Assembly (NCBI GenBank): GCA_024509875.1
Contig: JAMPIV010004905.1
Location: forward strand, 1 to 64,000
Origin: Oreohelix idahoensis
Lineage: Eukaryota > Mollusca > Gastropoda > Stylommatophora > Oreohelicidae
Length of the DNA: 64,000 nucleotides
Reading direction: 5' to 3'
Position numbers and translations under genes: made by a program. The notes beneath the pieces are model-generated. The model made no database searches, was not told the DNA's origin, and saw only the letters and a list, made by a program, of their open reading frames with translations. The first letter of the stretch is position 1. Every line of letters begins with the position of its first letter. Positions 30,460 through 41,340 of this stretch are shown one piece after another.

Positions 30460-33400
30460 TTACTTACTTACTTACGTTCCCCTTCTACCGTGAGGTGTAG
30501 AGGTTTGGAAGAGAGAGAGCGCCAGACCATTCTATCAGCTGTCTTCTTCCTGGCCTGGTTCCATTCTAGTCCTCGGTCCTTTAAAGATTGTCTAATGTTG
30601 TCCTCCCAGCGGACTCTGGGTCGTCCTGGAGGTCTGGATCCCTGGCTCTTTGTTTCCCATGCTTGTCGTGGTAGCCGATCTTCTCCCATTCTGCAGACAT
30701 GGCCAAACCATCTTAGTTGGGACTGTTCTATTTGGGTCTGCAGCGGATGGGATTTTAGGCCTTGACGGATCGTCTGGTTGCGGACCATGTCTCTTCTTGT
30801 TACTTCAACCACTTTCCTCAGATACCTCATTTCTGAGGTTTGGATCTGGCTTTTGTGGGTTGTAGTCATTGCCCACGACTCGCATCCATATGTCAAGACT
30901 GGGACATAGGTGGAGCGATATACAGCCATTTTCGTTTTCTTACCAACCTCTTTCTTGCTGAGGAATCCACGATTTATGGCCTGAAAAAGTCTCCCAGCCG
31001 CTGCTTTTCGAGTGGCCAACTCTTCTTTGATGCCTCCCTTTCGGTCTATAATAGCTCCGAGATATTTAAAGTGGTCGACCTGCTCCAGGACCTGTTCTCC
31101 CAACTTAATCTGATGTTTTCTTTCTTCTCGTGATATCACCATGGATTTTGTTTTAGAGCTGCTTATGACCATCCCTCTCTTCTCCAGCTCTTCCTTCCAG
31201 ACTTGCAGGTTGGATTGGAGATGTGCCTCTGATTTAGCAATCAGGGCAACATCATCAGCAAATGCCAGCTCCGAAATATAGACCTGTCTCATCTTCCAGT
31301 ACCCCACTGAATACTTTCTTGTTCTCTCCTTACATGCCTTGATGACATCGTCCATAAGGAGTATGAAGAGGTAAGGTGATAGGATATCACCTTGTCTTAC
31401 ACCAGTGGTGGTCCTGAACTCTTCTGACTTATGGTTTGCTGTCCTCACATAATTTCTGCAAGACTTGTAGAAGCTCTGTATAGCATGAATCAGAGGTGCT
31501 GGAATATTCTTCCTTGCCAAACAGTCCCAAAGTTTGCTCCAGGGGACCCTGTCAAACGCCTTTTCCAGATCTATGAAACAAAGATGGATCTCACTCTTAT
31601 ACTCAAGGGCCTTTTCACTCAGCTGTCTGAGTGTGAAGATTAGGTCTTGAGTACTTCGGTTTGCTCGGAATCCGCACTGGACCTCATCCAATTGTGGCTC
31701 AGCTAGGCGTCGGAGTCTCTGCTCTAGGATTCTAGAGTAGATTTTACCAGGGACACTGAGAAGGGATATGCCTCTATGGTTTCCACATTGTCGATTGTCA
31801 CCCTTTTTGAAAATTGGTGTTATGATGGCAATTTCCCAATCCTTTGGTATGGTCTTGTTGCACCATGCTGCCTGTAGGACCTTTAAGAGTAATAGGTCGC
31901 CTGATGCTCCCATGTACTTAACCATTTCTGGTGTTATACCATCATGCCCTGCTGCTTTGCCCATCTTGATTTTCTCTAGTGCTGCCCTCAGTTCTTCCAT
32001 CTTTATGTCATCTTCACCATCATTGGTTTCCTCTTCTGTGTCAGTGGTTATCATTTCTGATGCTTCATCATGCTCACCATCCAGGAGTTCTGAGAAATAT
32101 TCTTTCCATCTTTCCATTACTTCCTTCGGGGCAGTAAGCAATTTGCCTTGCTTGTCCTTTATAAATTTGAGAGGGCATTGTTTTTCTTTCCTCATGTTCT
32201 TTAGGGTCTTATAGAACAATTTCTGGTTTTCTTGTGCATCTTTTTCTAGCTTTTCTCCAAATTCTTCCCAGGACTTCTGTTTTGCTGCTAGCACTTTGTT
32301 CTTTGCTTCTGTTCTGAGTGTCACATATTCTCTATATTTTTCCATTTGTCCTGTTGTGTTTTTAGCTCCTAAGTATTGTTTCCATGCCATTTTCTTCTCT
32401 CTTATTTTCTCTTTGACTTCCTCTGTCCACCAAGGTGTCCTCTTTCTCTGGTTCCCAAGTCGGACTTCACCGCATGTTTCTGCAGCAGCTGTCTTTATGA
32501 TATCCTTGAATTTATTCCAGAGGGTTTCCAAGTCATCAGGTCGTTCTTCTGTGTTGCTCACTGCTGTAGCAATAAGCCCCTGATATCTGGTCTTAATTTC
32601 TGGCTCTCTCAGCTTGTAGGTCCTAATGCTCATTTCTCCTGCTCGTTTACTTGGTTTCTTGCGTGATGTTGGGCAGTTCCTAGGCTGAGCAACTCTTTCA
32701 GTTGATCGTTTGATTGTTAGCAGGTAGTGATCACTTCCAATCTCTGGCCCCCTCCAGACTCTTGCATCTCGGACATATCTGAATGAGCTTCTCCGAACAA
32801 TGGCATAGTCGATCACTGACTTCTCATTCTTGGTTGGTTCACATCTAGTGTATGCATGTATGCGCTTATGGGGGAACTTTGTGTTTGTAATGATCAGATT
32901 CTGCTCACTGCAGAATCTAAGGAGTCGCTTTCCATTGTCATTGAGAGTATCTTCTCCATATCTTCCGATAACTCCACCCCATCTAGCATGGTCATTTCCA
33001 ACTCTGGCATTAAAATCTCCGAGCATAATAACTTCATCTAGGCAGTCATCCACTGTCCTTTGAAGCACCTCGAAGAATTCCTCCTTGACCTCTGCTCTCT
33101 CATCCTCATTTGGCCCATACACTATGACCAGGTTGACTATGGTTTCTCCTTCTTTTAGTTTTACAACCATAATGCGCTCCGAAACAAAGTTCCATCCCTT
33201 GATACTATCTTTTTGATTTTGGGCCACAATGCAACCCACGCCCCCTTTAGCTCTTTCAGATATGGGTACACCACTGTAGAGCAACGTGTTGCCATCGAGA
33301 TCCATGAATCCTTGTCCTTTTTTCTTCGTTTCCGTTATAGCCAGGATTTCTAGTTTTGCTTTCCTCATCTCTTCCACCAGCTCCTCTTCCTTCCCATTTA

Positions 33401-33630
33401 TACTTCTTGTGTTCCAAGTTCCATAAGTCGTAGTCCGTAGTCCGTTCCAGTTCGTCGCCTTTAGAATCAGTCCGGTTTTCTCTCTTGTAGTTCGCGTAAT
33501 CATGATTTAAAGCAAACAGGCGATTGGCCTGTTGTGCCTTTGCATGGTGGAGGGGCTGCCTCCTTACGGCCTCCATGCAGGCCGCCCTCCTCCTTTTTCA
33601 TCCGGGCTTGGGACCGGCATTGGCGGAGTT
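30460..33630 (-). mobile_element. LINE-B, intact RTE-like element
   Basis: 3171-bp insertion with perfect 12-bp target repeats CTTTTCAAAATC (30448-30459 and 33631-33642). On the minus strand it has a 127-bp 5' leader, one 1011-codon frame and, with almost no 3' UTR, a (TAAG)n tail (30460-30475). Perfect repeats and an undamaged frame point to recent insertion. Relatives: fragments at 53606-54050 and the array at 60448-61540. Confidence 0.95.
30468..33503 (-). CDS. LINE-B ORF: APE endonuclease and reverse transcriptase, 1011 aa, intact
   Basis: The APE-type endonuclease spans about residues 25-265: YGTWNTRSINGKEEE, LAITETKKKG, VIVYGPNEDE, MLGDFNARVG, VIDYAIVRRS and IGSDHYLL near residue 253. 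A basic linker follows. Reverse transcriptase spans about residues 510-800: MGKAAGHDGITPEM, NHRGISLLSVPGK, VQCGFRANRSTQD, CFIDLEKAFDRVPW, GVRQGDILSPYLF and the catalytic FADD near 748-751. The C-terminal region has YGCESWAMTTTHKSQ, LRWFGHVCRMGED and PPGRPRVRWEDNIRQ. The enzyme would nick target DNA and prime reverse transcription there. The stop codon TAA is part of the TAAG tail. All catalytic motifs are present, so it may be competent. Confidence 0.95.
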   Translation of the reverse strand: MITRTTREKTGLILKATNWNGLRTTTYGTWNTRSINGKEEELVEEMRKAKLEILAITETKKKGQGFMDLDGNTLLYSGVPISERAKGGVGCIVAQNQKDSIKGWNFVSERIMVVKLKEGETIVNLVIVYGPNEDERAEVKEEFFEVLQRTVDDCLDEVIMLGDFNARVGNDHARWGGVIGRYGEDTLNDNGKRLLRFCSEQNLIITNTKFPHKRIHAYTRCEPTKNEKSVIDYAIVRRSSFRYVRDARVWRGPEIGSDHYLLTIKRSTERVAQPRNCPTSRKKPSKRAGEMSIRTYKLREPEIKTRYQGLIATAVSNTEERPDDLETLWNKFKDIIKTAAAETCGEVRLGNQRKRTPWWTEEVKEKIREKKMAWKQYLGAKNTTGQMEKYREYVTLRTEAKNKVLAAKQKSWEEFGEKLEKDAQENQKLFYKTLKNMRKEKQCPLKFIKDKQGKLLTAPKEVMERWKEYFSELLDGEHDEASEMITTDTEEETNDGEDDIKMEELRAALEKIKMGKAAGHDGITPEMVKYMGASGDLLLLKVLQAAWCNKTIPKDWEIAIITPIFKKGDNRQCGNHRGISLLSVPGKIYSRILEQRLRRLAEPQLDEVQCGFRANRSTQDLIFTLRQLSEKALEYKSEIHLCFIDLEKAFDRVPWSKLWDCLARKNIPAPLIHAIQSFYKSCRNYVRTANHKSEEFRTTTGVRQGDILSPYLFILLMDDVIKACKERTRKYSVGYWKMRQVYISELAFADDVALIAKSEAHLQSNLQVWKEELEKRGMVISSSKTKSMVISREERKHQIKLGEQVLEQVDHFKYLGAIIDRKGGIKEELATRKAAAGRLFQAINRGFLSKKEVGKKTKMAVYRSTYVPVLTYGCESWAMTTTHKSQIQTSEMRYLRKVVEVTRRDMVRNQTIRQGLKSHPLQTQIEQSQLRWFGHVCRMGEDRLPRQAWETKSQGSRPPGRPRVRWEDNIRQSLKDRGLEWNQARKKTADRMVWRSLSSKPLHLTVEGERK

Positions 33631-35597
33631 CTTTTCAAAATCAACAAAGTTAATGTACAGCTGTCTCTGCCATTCTGAGCACTGCTCTATAATGTTCCTG
33701 AGGGTAAATATATGATCTGCACATCTTCTGCTCTTTCTGAAGCCCGCTTGTTCTTTCCTCAGTTTATGGTCAACTGCTGTTGAAATTCTCTGGATGATTA
33801 TCCTGCCTAGTATTTTGCTGGGAACTGAGAGGAGGGTAATTCCTCTCCAGTTGTTGCAGTCTGCAAGGTCGCCCTTCTTGGGCAATTTGACAATTATTCC
33901 TTTACTCCACTCTGTTGGTGTTGTCTCAGTTTCCCAGACTTGTGAAAATAGTGGTTCTAATAGTTCTGCTGCTAGTTCAGGGTCTGTCTTGAATAGCTCA
34001 GCATTTAGATTGTCGTGACCAGACGCTTTTCCATTTTTTAGCCCTTTGATAGTTGTGATAATTTCTTCTTTTCGTGGAATGTCTGTATTTACGTCTAAGT
34101 CACTTTCAGCCTCAGGAACATTCAGCTGAGTCTCTGGTGGTTCCTTATTCAGTGTTTCTCTGAAGTGCTCTGCCCATCTTGTTTCCTGCCCCTGTGTTGT
34201 GGTGATGAGATTTCCTTGCTTGTCTCTTACTAACGTTATGTTGTTTGCACCTCGTTTTCCACTGATAGCTTTAGTTATTTTATAAACTGTGCTTTGTTCA
34301 TTTCTCAGTGCTGCCTCTTCTGCTTGTCTTGCAAGGTCATCCAGAAATGTCCTTTTGTCAGCACGGGTTTGACGTTTTACTTCCTTGTCCAGCTGACTGT
34401 ACTGTTCACTATATATTGCCTTTAACCTAGGAGACTTAGCTTCTGTTTTCTTCCTTTTCATTTCCTTTCTCTTCGCTATGGTGTTTAGCGTTTCTGGTGT
34501 TATCCAGTCTTGGCTCTTTCTTTCCTGGAATCCCAAGCATGACTTGCTGCTTTCTTTGTATATATTGTTGAGATGGTGTTGAATTTCTGGTCCACATCGT
34601 CGGTCTCTGTTCTTTCCTGGCTTTTGGTAATCAGATATCGCCTCTTTACGTCGACCGTGAACGCTTTTCTGGTGAGGGGGTCCTTAAGTTTCGTGATGTT
34701 ATATCTTTTCTGTTTGGCTGCAACTGGTCCAGCAGCTCTGAGTTTCACCTTCAGTCTTGCTACTACTAGGTGATGATCACTTCCCACATCTGCGCCTCTT
34801 CTTACTTTCACGTCTTGTAGTGCATGTCTCCATCTGCCATTGATCATTATGTGATCTATCTGGTTTTTGTCTCGTCCGTTTGGTGATTCCCATGTTAACT
34901 TGTGCACTTCTTTGTGTTGAAAAAGTGTTCCTCCAATGACCAGGTTGTTAATACTGCAGAAGCTTATTAATTTGTCCCCATTCTCATTTACTGTTCCACT
35001 GCCGCATTTCCCCATTACTCTTTCGTTATAATTATTATGTGTTCCAACTTTCGCATTTAGGTCTCCCATTACTATAATAAGATCGTACCTGGGTACAGTT
35101 TCCATTTCCTTTTGTACCTGTTGATAGAAATCGTCCTTGATCTCTTCATCGCTGTCGTTTGTTGGTGCATAGCATTGTATAATTGTGGTGTTGGTGAATC
35201 TCCCCCTCAGTCTTGCTCTTATTAGTCTGTTGTTAATGGGTTTCCATTCCAGTAGAGACCTTTCCATTCCTTTCTTAAGGATAATGGCTACACCTTCGTT
35301 GTGCTGACCGTCCTCTCTACCAGAATAAAGTACTGTTTCCTCTGTAGCTGTTTTTATTCTCCCCATCCCTGTCCATCTGCTCTCGCTTATACCCAGGATA
35401 TGTAGTTTGTATTTCCTCATCTCTGCTGTGATCTGTCTCAGCTTTCCTGCCTCATTCATAGTTCTGACATTCCAAAAACCAATTCTGGTTTCGTGTTTTG
35501 CAGTCAGGGCATCCGTTTTCATGCCAGTGGCTTCCTTTCGGCTTTCACCACTGTCAGTCATTCGAGCCTGAGACTCCGGATGTCCGTCCCGCATCAA

Positions 35598-35844
35598 AGT
35601 ATTTCCATTTATTGCTGTTTCCGTAACGTGTGCGATTTTTTACACAGACAGGGGTGTCGGCCCTGTGCTAAAACCCCCAACCTGGAGGACCAGGGTACCA
35701 GCTTTTGTCTGACCCCTACCCACGCAGACCAGTCCAGCATGGTTGAACCTACCAGGAGTAAAACTCCCACTGGCATTGCTCTGGGGATTGTCAGGGTACA
35801 CAAGCTGCCATACCGCTACAAGGTATAGGTACCATTGATGGCAG
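35598..35844 (-). repeat. LINE-A 5' leader
   Basis: Untranslated leader between the target repeat and the first ATG. It shares blocks (GGGAGTTTTACTCCTGGTAG, GTCAGACAAAAG) with 7940-8165. Confidence 0.7.
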
Positions 35845-35856
35845 TCACTGATAATC

Positions 35857-36269
35857 GTTATAGCCAAATATTTTTCACATTTGATTATTTAGACAACCAG
35901 GGTCCTTCAGACTATTGTAATATTGAGATTTGGTTTTTTTTTTTTGTTCTTATATGCAGTAGATTAAATGCTCCATTATAAAACACATGTCTTGGAAGTT
36001 AAAAGAGTTGACACACCTGTTATTTATTTTTTTTAAAAATCAAACACCAACCTTGCTGCAAGCCATATAAGTGACAGGTGAAAAACCAAACCTCAGGTCT
36101 AATTTGGTATTTTTTTGGGGATCTAAGTATCACAGACAGACATATATTAAAGCTTGTTCTAATAATATAACAGGCTTTGATATTTATAATGCAAATTTAG
36201 TCTGTGGCTATTTTTCTGTCTGCGGAAAATTTGCTAATTATGTTAAAGCTAGAATTTGAAATGTGTTTC
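35857..36269. other. Unassigned AT-rich stretch
   Basis: No supported gene; T runs at 35935-35946. Confidence 0.5.
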
Positions 36270-37006
36270 ACAGTTCAAGTGGTCACATTTTATCATAACT
36301 GCACTTTCTGTGAATCTCTAAATCTGTGTTAAACCCGTGGATCAATTTCAGATATCACTATCATTCAGTTTAATGTCATCATGAGGAATTCCATTTATAT
36401 TTTAGCACACAGTTTTTGAGTCACGCTAACTGTAGATTAGATGGCTTAACAGTCATTGTTCTCACCCAGCTAGAAAAACAATCACTGAAAATGGTCACAT
36501 CATATCTTTTAACTCTGGTCGGTGAATCTTTTTATCAGTGTTCTAAACCTTGTGGATTCATTTCAGATATCACTGTATCTTTAAGTGTAATGTCATCATG
36601 AGAAATTCCATTTTTTTATTTTTTATTTCAGCACACATTTTGTGTATCATCATGCTAACTGTAGATTAGGTGGCAATGATAGTCATTGTTCCCACCCAGC
36701 CAGCGAAGCTAAGAACCACTGAAAGTGGTCACATCATAACTCTCTTCTGTGAATCTCTATCTGTGTTAAAGCAGTGGTCATTTTTAGATATGAATCATTA
36801 TTCCTTTTAAATGTTATGAGAAATTTTATTTACATTTTGTTAATCATCGTGCTATCTGTAGATTAGATGGCATCACAGTCATTGTGTTCCCACCCAGCCA
36901 GAAAAACTTAGAATCACTGAAAGTGAACACATCATATCAAAGCTCAATTCTGTGAATCTCTATAATGTTGGTGTTTAAACCTGTGGTCATTTTCAGATAT
37001 GAATTA
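36270..37006. repeat. Tandem repeat, about 215-bp unit
   Basis: A block beginning GTGAATCTCT recurs near 36311, 36522, 36742 and 36953 (spacing about 211-220 bp). It is accompanied by CTAACTGTAGATTAGATGGC, CACCCAGCCAG and CATTTCAGATAT. The array resumes at 39282 after the CMC transposon. Confidence 0.8.
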
Positions 37007-39281
37007 CACTAGTCAACAAACTTTCAACAGTTATTTGTACCAGAAATTAAATATACCATTTCTTATTGATTTTGACATGCTGATTTGAAATATCATAATG
37101 AAATTCACCAATTGGCTCTGGTTTTTTTAAAAATGATGAATTTACATCACAGTAATACAAATAATGTATGCTTGTTTAATTCTCTGGGGTGAACAGCTAG
37201 TCTTCCTACTTTAGCATTATAAAAAATGTGGTTACATACTCAATTAATTGATATTTCAACATAAAGTGATAGAAAAAATAAAAACATTATTTAATGTTCA
37301 CATATCATGTTTTAAAAAGGCACATTTGAACCCATTCCGTCATTATTCAGTCGCTGTTCGAGCTCTCTTTGCTTGCTTCTTGTAGTCAATCGATAAGGTT
37401 TCTCTCGTCACAGTCCAACAGTAATCAGCAAGCATTGAAGGGCTCCAATTGCCTTAATACCTTGTCTCCATAGCAGCAGTGTCCTGTGAAATCGTTCACC
37501 ATGCTCATCACAGACCGCTCCACAGTTTGATGTAAAGAAATCCAGATGAGAATCCAGAAAATAAATTTTCAAAGACATGTTGCAGCCAAGACTCTTATAC
37601 TTCAGAAGGAGATTTTCTACAATTTCATTGTAATTATCAGATCTGTTGTTTCCAAGAAAATTGTCCACCACTGACTTAAATGCTAGCCATGCTGCTTTTT
37701 CCTTGCCATGCAACATGCAAAGAAACTCGTCATCATGAAGAAGTTTTCGAATTTGCGGACCAACAAATACTCCCTCTCTTATTTTAGCTTCACTCAGTCT
37801 TGGAAATTTTCTGATGAGGTATTTGAAAGCCTCATCTGTTTTCTCCATTGCCTTGACAAAGTTTTTCATGAGACCCAGCTTAATGTGCAAGGGTGGCAAC
37901 AAAATCTTGCTGGTGTCGACAAGTGCTGGGTTCTCAACGTTCTTACTGCCAGGCTGCAATGACTGCCTGATTGGCCAATGTCTTCTGATGTAATGGTCAC
38001 TTCATGCACGGCTATACCACTCACAGAGAAAGCAACAGTACTTGGTGTATCCACCCTGTAGTCCAAGCAAAAGAGTGACCACTTTTAAGTCACCGCAAAG
38101 TGACCAATGATGATGATCATAGTTTATACACTTCAAAAGCTGCTTAATGTTTTCATAAGTTTCTTTCATATGAACTGCGTGACCAACTGGAATTGACGGT
38201 AACACATTACCATTATTCAACAAAACAGCTTTAAGACTCGTCTTGGATGAATCAATGAAAAGCCTCCACTCTTCAGGTATGTAATTGATTTTGAGGGCTG
38301 CCATTAAACCAGAAATGTTGTGGCACGCAGAAAGATCACCCTCTTTGAAAAAGAATGTAATAAGCGGCTTCTGGCGGTTCCTATACACAGAAATTGTAAC
38401 ATCTTCTGCCAGGAGATTCTACTGTTGCAATCTGGAACCCAAAAGCTCCGCCTTGTTCTTCGGTAAATTCAGATCTCTTACAAGATCATTCAGTTCACCT
38501 TGGGTTATTAAGTGTGGTTTAGTGGATGTAGTTTGCTCAAAATCTGGGTCGCTTGAGGTTGATGGTTCAGGGCCACCAATGTCCTCTTCTTGATCAGTGG
38601 AAGCAGCTGAAAATATTCTGGCACTTTGGGAACTGGTAGGTCATCGACATGTGGTACCGGACGTATTGCAGAGGGGATGTTTGGATATTCCAGAGTCCAT
38701 TTTATCTTCTTTGATATGCCTTTCCCAATTGGAGGGACCATGCAAAAGTAACAGTTGTTGAGATGATCAGTGGGCTCTCTCCAAATCATGGGGAGCTCAA
38801 AAGGCATAGCTTGCCTATTCTGCAGTTAAAATACAAACTGTATGCCTTCTTAATCACTTTAATTATATTTCGTTTTTGTGATACAAATGTCACCTCAGCA
38901 CATATATAACAAATTATTAGCACTGTTCACACATGTCCTAGGCATTTCTAACTATGATACTTTTGATAGGACAAATGCACTAACTAATGGCAACATTTTA
39001 TTAGAGATAAGATATTTATACACAAAGGTGATGTAATCATAGGTAGGATTGCATCATCAACTTCTAGTTACATTCTTATTGGTCATTAGAAAAAAATTAT
39101 GCAATCGCCCACAACAGTTGCGTCATATATATAAATTGACTGTAATTAAATAAACTAGTAGCATATATCTTGAAAACTAGAGCCAATCAACATTTTTTAA
39201 TGTCATTTTCGTTTTCAGCACACCAAAATTAGTTAAGATCAGCTATTTTCATTTCTGGTACATTTTGGTTGTTGACTAGTG
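37007..39281 (-). mobile_element. CMC/CACTA-type DNA transposon
   Basis: 2275 bp with terminal inverted repeats CACTAGTCAACAA at both ends, a second matching block GTACCAGAAAT just inside, and a 3-bp duplication TTA (37004-37006 and 39282-39284). The CACTA terminus and 3-bp duplication fit the CMC (CACTA-Mirage-Chapaev) group. The flanking tandem repeat is continuous once the element is removed. Confidence 0.83.
37408..38807 (-). pseudogene. Transposon protein of the CACTA-type element, broken
   Basis: Three minus-strand pieces in different frames. 38807-38508: MPFELPMIWREPTDH, NNCYFCMVPPIGKG, YPNIPSAIRPVPHVDDLPVP. 38388-38002: PLITFFFKEGDLSACHNISG, WRLFIDSSKTSLKAVLL, YTKYCCFLCEW. 37959-37408: LLPPLHIKLGLMKNFVKAM, REGVFVGPQIRKL, FKSVVDNFLGN, LKIYFLDSHLDFF, CDEHGERFHR. 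This protein family is widespread and uncharacterised in invertebrate genomes; the terminal repeats suggest it is the transposase. At least two frameshifts make it inactive. Confidence 0.75.
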
Positions 39282-39385
39282 TTATCATTCATTTTAAATG
39301 TTATGAGGAATTCTGTTTACATTTTGTGAATCAGAATGTTAGTTGCACACACATGACGATCATTGTTGCCGCCAAATTATAGAGA
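39282..39385. repeat. Continuation of the 215-bp tandem repeat
   Basis: TTATCATTCATTTTAAATG continues the repeat unit broken at 37006. Confidence 0.75.
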
Positions 39386-39790
39386 ACTAGGGAGAACTAC
39401 TGCTAATAAAGACAGTTTGTGCCTGAGAGTAGTAAGTCTTGGAAAATATATGTGATTTTTGCCTGACAGCAAAGCTCCAAAATTAGGTATGATTTTTGGG
39501 CTGTATCTGAAAACACAGCTTTAAATATAGGCATATACTTGTGCAGTCATTGATTTAAAAAAAAAAAACAATAAGAAACGAACAAACAAAAGTGGCATTT
39601 TGAAAAATAAGTACCAGAGAAGAGCACAAAGGCATTTATAGAGGAACACTCAGGACCCTTAGGTCTGAGGATAGAGCAAAATCTGAGACGGGCACAGCAG
39701 TCTTTGTTACTGGGAGGTCTCCACTCAAAGTGGCGTACCACACACAGTCAATAAAGACAAAGGTCGCCTGCATCATGTTTTTATTTTAAC
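39386..39790. other. Unassigned stretch
   Basis: No supported feature; an A run at 39557-39568. Confidence 0.45.
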
Positions 39791-39905
39791 AGTACATATT
39801 AAAATTATTCATTCTAAGCTGTATTTGTGCTTAAATCTTGTTTGCTTGTACATATTAGAATTGCTCATTGTAAGCTACGTTTTTGCTTAAGTCATATTTT
39901 ATTGA
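39791..39905. repeat. Local tandem duplication, about 60 bp x 2
   Basis: GTACATATTA(A/G)AATT...TTTG/TTTTTGCTTAA occurs twice in succession with several mismatches. Confidence 0.6.
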
Positions 39906-39908
39906 AAG

Positions 39909-40447
39909 CAGTGCTTCTGAACCAGGGTTGTATAACCTGACTCCTGTGGTTGCGAGATATGCCAGATATTTTAGAAAACAAATCATCATGAATACATTAT
40001 AATAAACAGAACTCAGAAAGTCACTGGCAACGTGAGTGTAATGAATATATTGTGCTTAAAATATTAACCTTCGTCAAATAATTTTGGATGTTGGTGCAGA
40101 TTATATTTAAGAAAATTAATGTCACTGTGGCTTCAATAGCTGTGTGAAAAAGTGCTGGAAATTACTCATTAAAGCACTTGTAATTCGTGTGCCTCTGATG
40201 GCAGGCTTTCTATTTTCTAGACTCACTATGTGCACTAAATACATAAATATAACAATATTTGTTAAACAATACTTGCATCTCTCTTTCACGTTTCTGGCAC
40301 ATTTGAGAGCTAGATAATGATGGGGTTGTGAGGGCTCTTAAGATGCTGTAAAGGGGTGCGAGGCTTGTGAAGATGCTGTAAATGGGTGCGAGGCTTGTGA
40401 AGATAATGTAAAGGGGTGCAGGTCCTCTGAAAGGTTAAGAATCACTG
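39909..40447. mobile_element. hAT-like non-autonomous element (MITE)
   Basis: Ends CAGTGCTTCTGAACC and GGTTAAGAATCACTG are inverted repeats of hAT type. Flanking 8-bp sequences ATTGAAAG and ATCTAAAG match at 6 of 8. A short tandem repeat (GTAAANGGGTGCGAGGCTTG, about 35 bp x 3) lies at 40345-40425. No coding capacity. Confidence 0.75.
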
Positions 40448-40692
40448 ATCTAAAGGCATACTTCATGCCCTATTAAATGCTGGATGTTTATTACCAAAAG
40501 GTTATGTTTTTTTCACATATTTTCTGTGATGTTTACTCTGGCTGCTCTCTGTCTTGGTTACAAGCACAGAGGTGTATAAGTTGATTGTTGTAATTTCATT
40601 TTTTCTGATTTCTTGTTAGATGTTTCTGTCATATGTTACTCTTACAAAAACAAGTGATATAGATATATTCAAAAGCTGTACATTTTACTTAT

Positions 40693-40925
40693 GAGTGTCT
40701 GATTGGCGGAGTGGTTAGAACATTTTCCTCTTGCAGCACATTTTTGGGGATCAAAACATGGTAGCCTCACGCTCCAGTTTACCCAGCTGTGAATGGGTAC
40801 CTGACTCTGCTCTCAAGTTAGGGAAGTTCAAAGGCAGCGAGGAAGGGAGCTGGACGTAGTATAGTGAAGGCTCTGACATTTAACCCCCCTAAGACAGTTT
40901 CTGTTTATGGGACTGCAAGAAAACG
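40693..40925 (+). mobile_element. S1 SINE
   Basis: tRNA-like head (GATTGGCGGAGTGGTTAG), degraded B-box (GGATCAAAACA), body CCAGCTGTGAATGGGTACCT and the end block to GGGACTGC. Confidence 0.75.
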
Positions 40926-41039
40926 ACATTTTATTTCCCTTCTTGTTGATCTTGTTAGAAATTAAATACTGTGTTATCTTGGTCATCTTCTCCCTGGCAT
41001 ATTGAAAATCTGTTTTGTTTCTTCATGTTATCGTAGTCT

Positions 41040-41340
41040 GTGGCAGTTTTTCCTCAGTAACATTCTTTTTTTATGTTGCCTAAGTTACAACAGTCTGTGA
41101 TATTTTTCAGGGGTCCCTAAACAGGTAAAGAAAGGACATGACTACTGTGCCCTCATGCATGATGTACAAGGCAACTGATTTGTGGTTGTATATGAGGGCA
41201 GGCAACCTCATCATATAAAACAGATTGCTACAGAAACTACTGCTGTAAGAGCATGTGAATACTTTATGCAGACGTCCTCTAGGGGGATGAGCTACACTGG
41301 GGCTCCATGCACAAAAGAAATTGATGATAATGGAGAGCTG
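41040..41340 (+). repeat. Dispersed repeat R2-related segment
   Basis: Resembles 59700-59900 (GCAACCTCATCAT, AAACAGATTGCTACAGAAAC, ACACTGGGGCTCCATGCAC). Nature unknown. Confidence 0.45.

Larger units (their letters stand above)
29383..35597 (-). pseudogene. LINE-A ORF: endonuclease and reverse transcriptase, interrupted
   Basis: From 35597 on minus: endonuclease with RIGFWNVRTMNEAGKL, LGISESRWTG, MGDLNAKVG and VGSDHHLVVARLK. A frameshift falls near 34510. RT then reads NGKASGHDNLNAELF, NWRGITLLSVPSK, EQAGFRKSRRCADH and INFVDFEK. LINE-B interrupts at 33630/30460, exactly between DFEK and AFDS. After it come VKTGVRQGCPLS, LEYADDIALLA (active site YADD), a nonsense TAG at 29830-29832, then LLYGAECWRVTEKE, WSWVGHVLRRDPD and KRKRGRPKTTWRR, ending at 29383. 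One frameshift, one stop and one insertion make it inactive. Confidence 0.92.
29340..35844 (-). mobile_element. LINE-A, full-length RTE-like element, split by LINE-B
   Basis: Flanked by perfect 12-bp repeats TCACTGATAATC (29328-29339 and 35845-35856). The minus-strand 3' end carries a (GAAGAAGAAG) tail at 29340-29352. Subtracting LINE-B and its target duplication leaves about 3.3 kb, a full-length element with 5' leader (35598-35844), endonuclease, reverse transcriptase and C-terminal region. Confidence 0.93.

Noticed and set aside
30430..33715. Plus-strand frames opposite LINE-B and LINE-A
   Set aside because: They are shadows of the minus-strand LINE reading frames.
36270..37006. CRISPR-like array (regularly spaced repeats)
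   Set aside because: Units are ~215 bp, diverged throughout, with no short exact repeat and unique spacers, in animal DNA.
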